DNA of 64,000 nucleotides from Mucor racemosus. Taxonomy: Eukaryota > Mucoromycota > Mucoromycetes > Mucorales > Mucoraceae. Below the pieces are notes generated by a model. It worked only from the letters and a program-made list of their open reading frames with translations, made no database searches and was not told where the DNA came from. The number at the start of each line of letters is the position of its first letter. Positions within the stretch are counted from its first letter, which is position 1. The translations under genes were made by a program, and so were the position numbers. Where the stretch lies: NCBI GenBank assembly GCA_027405735.1, contig JAPEHQ010000007.1, forward strand, positions 2,505,001 to 2,569,000. Direction: 5' to 3'. Shown here one piece after another: positions 60,561 to 64,000 of the stretch.

Positions 60561-62440
60561 ATCTGTTATATCAATCAGTCAACTTCATCTTGATTCAATT
60601 CATTTAACAATTAAATATCTAAATTACACTTGAGCCCTCAGATATCGCCACAGAAAATCTTGTGCAGGTCGACGGAGCTTTACAATTTGGATAATTTTTT
60701 TGTGTTCATAGATCTGAGCTCTCACACACAACATTCATAGATCCCTGAATGAACCATCATATATCTATCTATTCAATTTGACTGAAATACATTGAACACC
60801 AACATCGTACTTGATAAGACACCTTGCTTTATTGCGAGCCAACACAACTAATTTGATGCTAGCATTAGCAGTTGAATCAGATAAATTGGAGACTAGAAGA
60901 CCCCTTTTGATAGTTTTTTTGCATACCATGAGCTAATAATGGGCCGTTATTATACTGTAGATACGCTAATCAACAACGATGGTGAGTTAACTCCAATGGA
61001 CGAACGAGTCAATGTAGTAGTATAAAGTATAAACAAAATATTAAAATTAAATATAACAATTGAATGAGCAAGAGATGATAAACCATGTAAATTAGCATAA
61101 TGGAATTATTTCAAGTGTTTTGAACTGAATACGCCTTTAATTTTGGCCTATAAAAATTGATTTATTAGTAAAATTAATTAACAAGCTAATAAGTAATGAT
61201 TATGGTGTATCTTTGATAGTTGGCAGTGGTACACAAGATAACATCATCTTGTTTTCCTCTTCTTAACTGTTGGCGACTAAATAGAAATAAATATTTTTTA
61301 GAAACTAAATAAATTAACAAGAGTTTATTCATTCATTCATTTATTCAAATTAGGTCAACACTATACATACTTTATAATCACCAATTTTCAGCAGGTAGAT
61401 ATTGATTTTAGACCAAAAAAAAAGCATTGATTATAACGTAGATGATGGGACAAAATGACTAAGAATTGGATGCCTTTTTTTGTTCGAGCAAAAACATTAT
61501 AACGTGCGCTACTAACATTGAAAGTTAATAATTTATTTCCAAATAAACAATAGGAAAAGCATGTACTTGTACCTGTTACTTGATTTCAGTTTATAAAAAA
61601 TATTGGTCTTTTAGCTGTAGAACTGTAGTTTTAAACATAAATAAAAGATCTGAGGAAAGAGTGGTGGGGAAGAAAAAAGAAGAATAATCCTAAATCAGTC
61701 ATCGTTTTTGTGCGTTGCAAACAGAAATTTAGAAAAACATAAATACTTTTAGTGTTGCCAAACAGATTGCTGTTGTTGTTTTCATTTGGTCTCTGAAAGA
61801 AGAACATGGGCAGAACTCTTTCAGACCCCAAATTTCAAATTGATATATCTCGTCGATAAGACAATTTTATTGAATTTGAGTAACTCACATCTGCTTTAAA
61901 CCGTTTAAATTATCCTCGTTATTAATTATATTACGATTGATATACTTTAGTAAATTGACTAAAAAACCTTGATCTCATTGACCTGCTCATCTGGGCTGTC
62001 TGATCTGCACAAAATGTTTTATTCTGTTCATATGTGTAGATCATTATGATATATCAGAGGTTTGCCCAGATGTAGAAATCCAGGAACAACTATTAAAATC
62101 CAACATGGCATAATATTTATTAACTAATACTAAGTGTCATACATAACCACTAGCATTAACAGCAAAAAATATCAGGAACACTTAGGAATACTTGGCAATT
62201 ATTATGAAACATAAGCAACCCTACATCTTATCCAAATGATACAATCACATATTCCCAATTCCACAAATCCCATTGTATATAATTTGTTCCCAAATTATAT
62301 CAAATACCTCAATACTCGGCAATTTATTAATAATATTAATAATCATATAACTATCTAGAAAACATATAAGTATGAAGCATCAATTAATTAATAAAACGTA
62401 TCTTTCAGCAGAGTATTTTTATATTAGTATCTTTTGATAT
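60561..62440. other. Intergenic, mostly unclassified
   Basis: No gene accepted. 62,180-62,440 has an LTR-like look (TGTATATAATTTG, then ATTAATAAAACGTATC, ending TTTTGATATAACATCA just before R2 copy 3 sequence), similar in layout to the solo LTR at 57.7 kb, but I cannot fix its left end. Confidence 0.3.
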
Positions 62441-64000
62441 AACATCATGCATATTCAGATAAAAAAAAAATACCAGCTTGATAGCCTGATATGTCTTATC
62501 AAACAGTGAATAACATTCTTGGTGAAGTAAAATATGGGTGTAAAAAGCGATAAAGAATACTGTTAAAATCCTTCTTTATTAAAATATGGATAATGTGCAA
62601 TAAAATGGTTATTCTACGTCTCTATTTATATTATATGGTGATTATTTACTATCTTGCAATTGCATTGCAATTGTCAACGATTCCATTAATTTTGAGTGTA
62701 AATGTTGGGTTGTTTGGTTATTGATTTGGTGGATCAAGAACGGTGTTTTAAATATACCCTGTCAATCATGCTTTCAGAACAACCCTTACTTGTTCTACTA
62801 CTTAATAAGCATGTACTTTTTGTATCTTTTATTTGTTGGGATATCCCACATTACTTTGAAGAACGATTCAAATTAAAATAATTATATATTTAGGAACATT
62901 TATTTTTTCACTTCTAATTGTATAAATTATTATAGTTATAAGTTTATTTCCAACTTTAATTACCCCTACTTTCGAACCATCTCCTTACGTTCGAGAACCT
63001 TTCTCTAAGAGAAAGAACCATTAAGAGTCGCGGTGCAAGTTTTTTGCAACTTACACCTACTAAGTTACTTGTTATTTAATATAATAGAGGTAGAAGATAA
63101 GTTGAATTGTTTCTCTTTAGTGTTTTAACATCTCTTATTCGAGTATTATACCCTTGCTATCTTCATGCAATTGTCTATCTACTATATAGTCTTATCTTTG
63201 ATAGCATGGTTTCAAATGAGATGACATTTAATTTAGGTATTTTATGATGGAAATCTAGCTTTGTAGTTCACTTCACTTGGAATATGACAACAAAAAGAGA
63301 GAAAGAACACACGTATAAAAGGATTTTCAAGACTTTACATTATTTCCAGCGCAATTAAAATCTGCTAGATTGCTCATTTTAGCCAATGTAAAAGCAGTAT
63401 TATAACGCAGAAACCTTGAACTAAATAAAATAGACAATATCTATTATTATAGAAACGTCAGATTTATAGAATGGAAGAATGTAAACATGTAAAGGAAAGC
63501 TTAATTTCGAATGAAAATACTACTAATTATTTTGATTAACATCCATAGGTTCAAAAAGCATAATTAAGTGCAAGCATTGCTACTAAATCGCATGATTTGG
63601 CATGCAGAAAACTCTTGAAGCATTTATTCTTTTTTTTTTTGGCAATAATGCTACAAATCATCGTCCAGTATAACTGAATATTAATGATTTATTAGAGAAA
63701 ATAAAATTGGTGAAAAACTGATACTCAATGTACGTAGAGGTCAAAATCGATAAAATGCGCATTTATTGTGTAGTAGAAATTATAAAATTTTGATGTATAG
63801 AAATTACAGGCCAAGATGTTGTGTTTGCCTCATGATTTTTAAAAGGGTTTAAAAGCATACTTTATCAAACTTACTTAAATGTTAGACACTCCTCACTATA
63901 TGCTATTAGTACCATCTTGTCTTTTATTTAATTGCTGCATTATTAAAAATCAAGCTTTTCATAGCTTATAACAATGATAATGGGATGTTTTTGATTTTAG
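62441..64000. mobile_element. R2 element, copy 3 (inverted, runs off the right edge, contains a solo LTR)
   Basis: From ~62,441 (CATGCATATTCAGAT) the sequence follows the R2 arm, is interrupted by an LTR at 62,523-63,275, resumes at 63,276 and continues in the orientation opposite to copy 1 (63,276-64,000 is the reverse complement of ~20,735 down to ~19,990). The window ends just before the place where the dynein fragment should begin. Confidence 0.75.
62523..63275 (+). mobile_element. Solo LTR, 753 bp, with CTTGG target duplication
   Basis: Starts TGAAGTAAAATATGG and ends GTAGTTCACTTCA, with perfect 6-bp terminal inverted repeats TGAAGT/ACTTCA inside TG...CA. Flanked by CTTGG at 62,518-62,522 and 63,276-63,280; R2 copy 1 has a single uninterrupted CCTTGGAATAT at the matching place. 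Contains a G+C-richer segment near 62,965-63,060. No reading frame. A 5-bp duplication fits Ty3 or Ty1/copia-type integrases. The strand is not decided by a clear TATA/poly(A) pair. Confidence 0.87.

Noticed and set aside
61631..61831. 66-codon minus-strand frame
   Set aside because: AT-rich, no domain, no neighbouring exons that extend it.
1..64000. CRISPR arrays, bacterial operons, rRNA or tRNA genes
   Set aside because: The sequence is eukaryotic. I saw no regularly spaced direct repeats of CRISPR type and no complete tRNA cloverleaf with a GGTTCGAATCC-type arm. A covariance-model scan would be needed to exclude degenerate tRNAs.

Overview
This is an AT-rich (roughly 70% A+T by eye) eukaryotic window. 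The introns are short (about 45-130 bp), start with GTAAGT- or GTAAAT-like donors, end in TAG or CAG, and often carry a CTAAC/CTGAC-like branch site. Proteins rich in Asn/Gln homopolymers, a SUR7/PalI-type claudin-like protein, an SLS1-like mitochondrial protein and a fungal-type RasGEF point to a fungus. Base composition, intron style and the ZMIZ-like and dynein-related sequences (absent from most yeasts) suggest an early-diverging filamentous lineage, most probably Mucoromycota. This placement is inference, not a search result.

There are two kinds of territory. Gene-dense blocks: 1-2.15 kb (unknown gene fragment and TFIIS, both minus), 5.35-15.28 kb (claspin/Mrc1 plus; a four-exon RasGEF minus; an SLS1-like mitochondrial regulator minus), 22.96-24.47 kb (two tandem calmodulin-like genes plus), 25.77-28.64 kb (SUR7/PalI-like membrane protein plus, converging on RPS2 minus), 35.67-44.30 kb (ZMIZ-like SP-RING protein plus, small unknown gene minus, ectonucleotide pyrophosphatase/phosphodiesterase plus, two tandem small four-span membrane proteins minus) and 52.5-55.55 kb (SAM methyltransferase minus and SRSF7-like SR protein minus). 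For all multi-exon genes I checked by hand that the proposed splice sites keep the reading frame; several separate open frames proved to be exons of one gene.

Repeat-rich blocks: (i) family R1, six copies of a shared ~0.25-1.65 kb sequence; (ii) family R2, an element bounded by TA with ~870-bp inverted arms (18,054-21,413), a second one-armed copy (57,696-60,560) and a third inverted copy running off the right edge. R2 contains a decayed fragment of a cytoplasmic dynein intermediate chain gene on its minus strand. (iii) Two solo LTRs with perfect 5-bp target duplications, each inserted inside an R2 copy (57,707-58,045 and 62,523-63,275). (iv) A nearly complete two-ORF LINE at 46.04-51.84 kb whose ORF2 is broken by one frameshift in a homopolymer.

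The host genes do not form a pathway; they are a typical mix of replication checkpoint, transcription elongation, splicing, translation, Ras and calcium signalling, and membrane functions. The most interesting structure is the R1/R2/solo-LTR nest with its captured host-gene fragment. The most interesting single gene is the ZMIZ-type SUMO-ligase-like protein with very long polyglutamine tracts.
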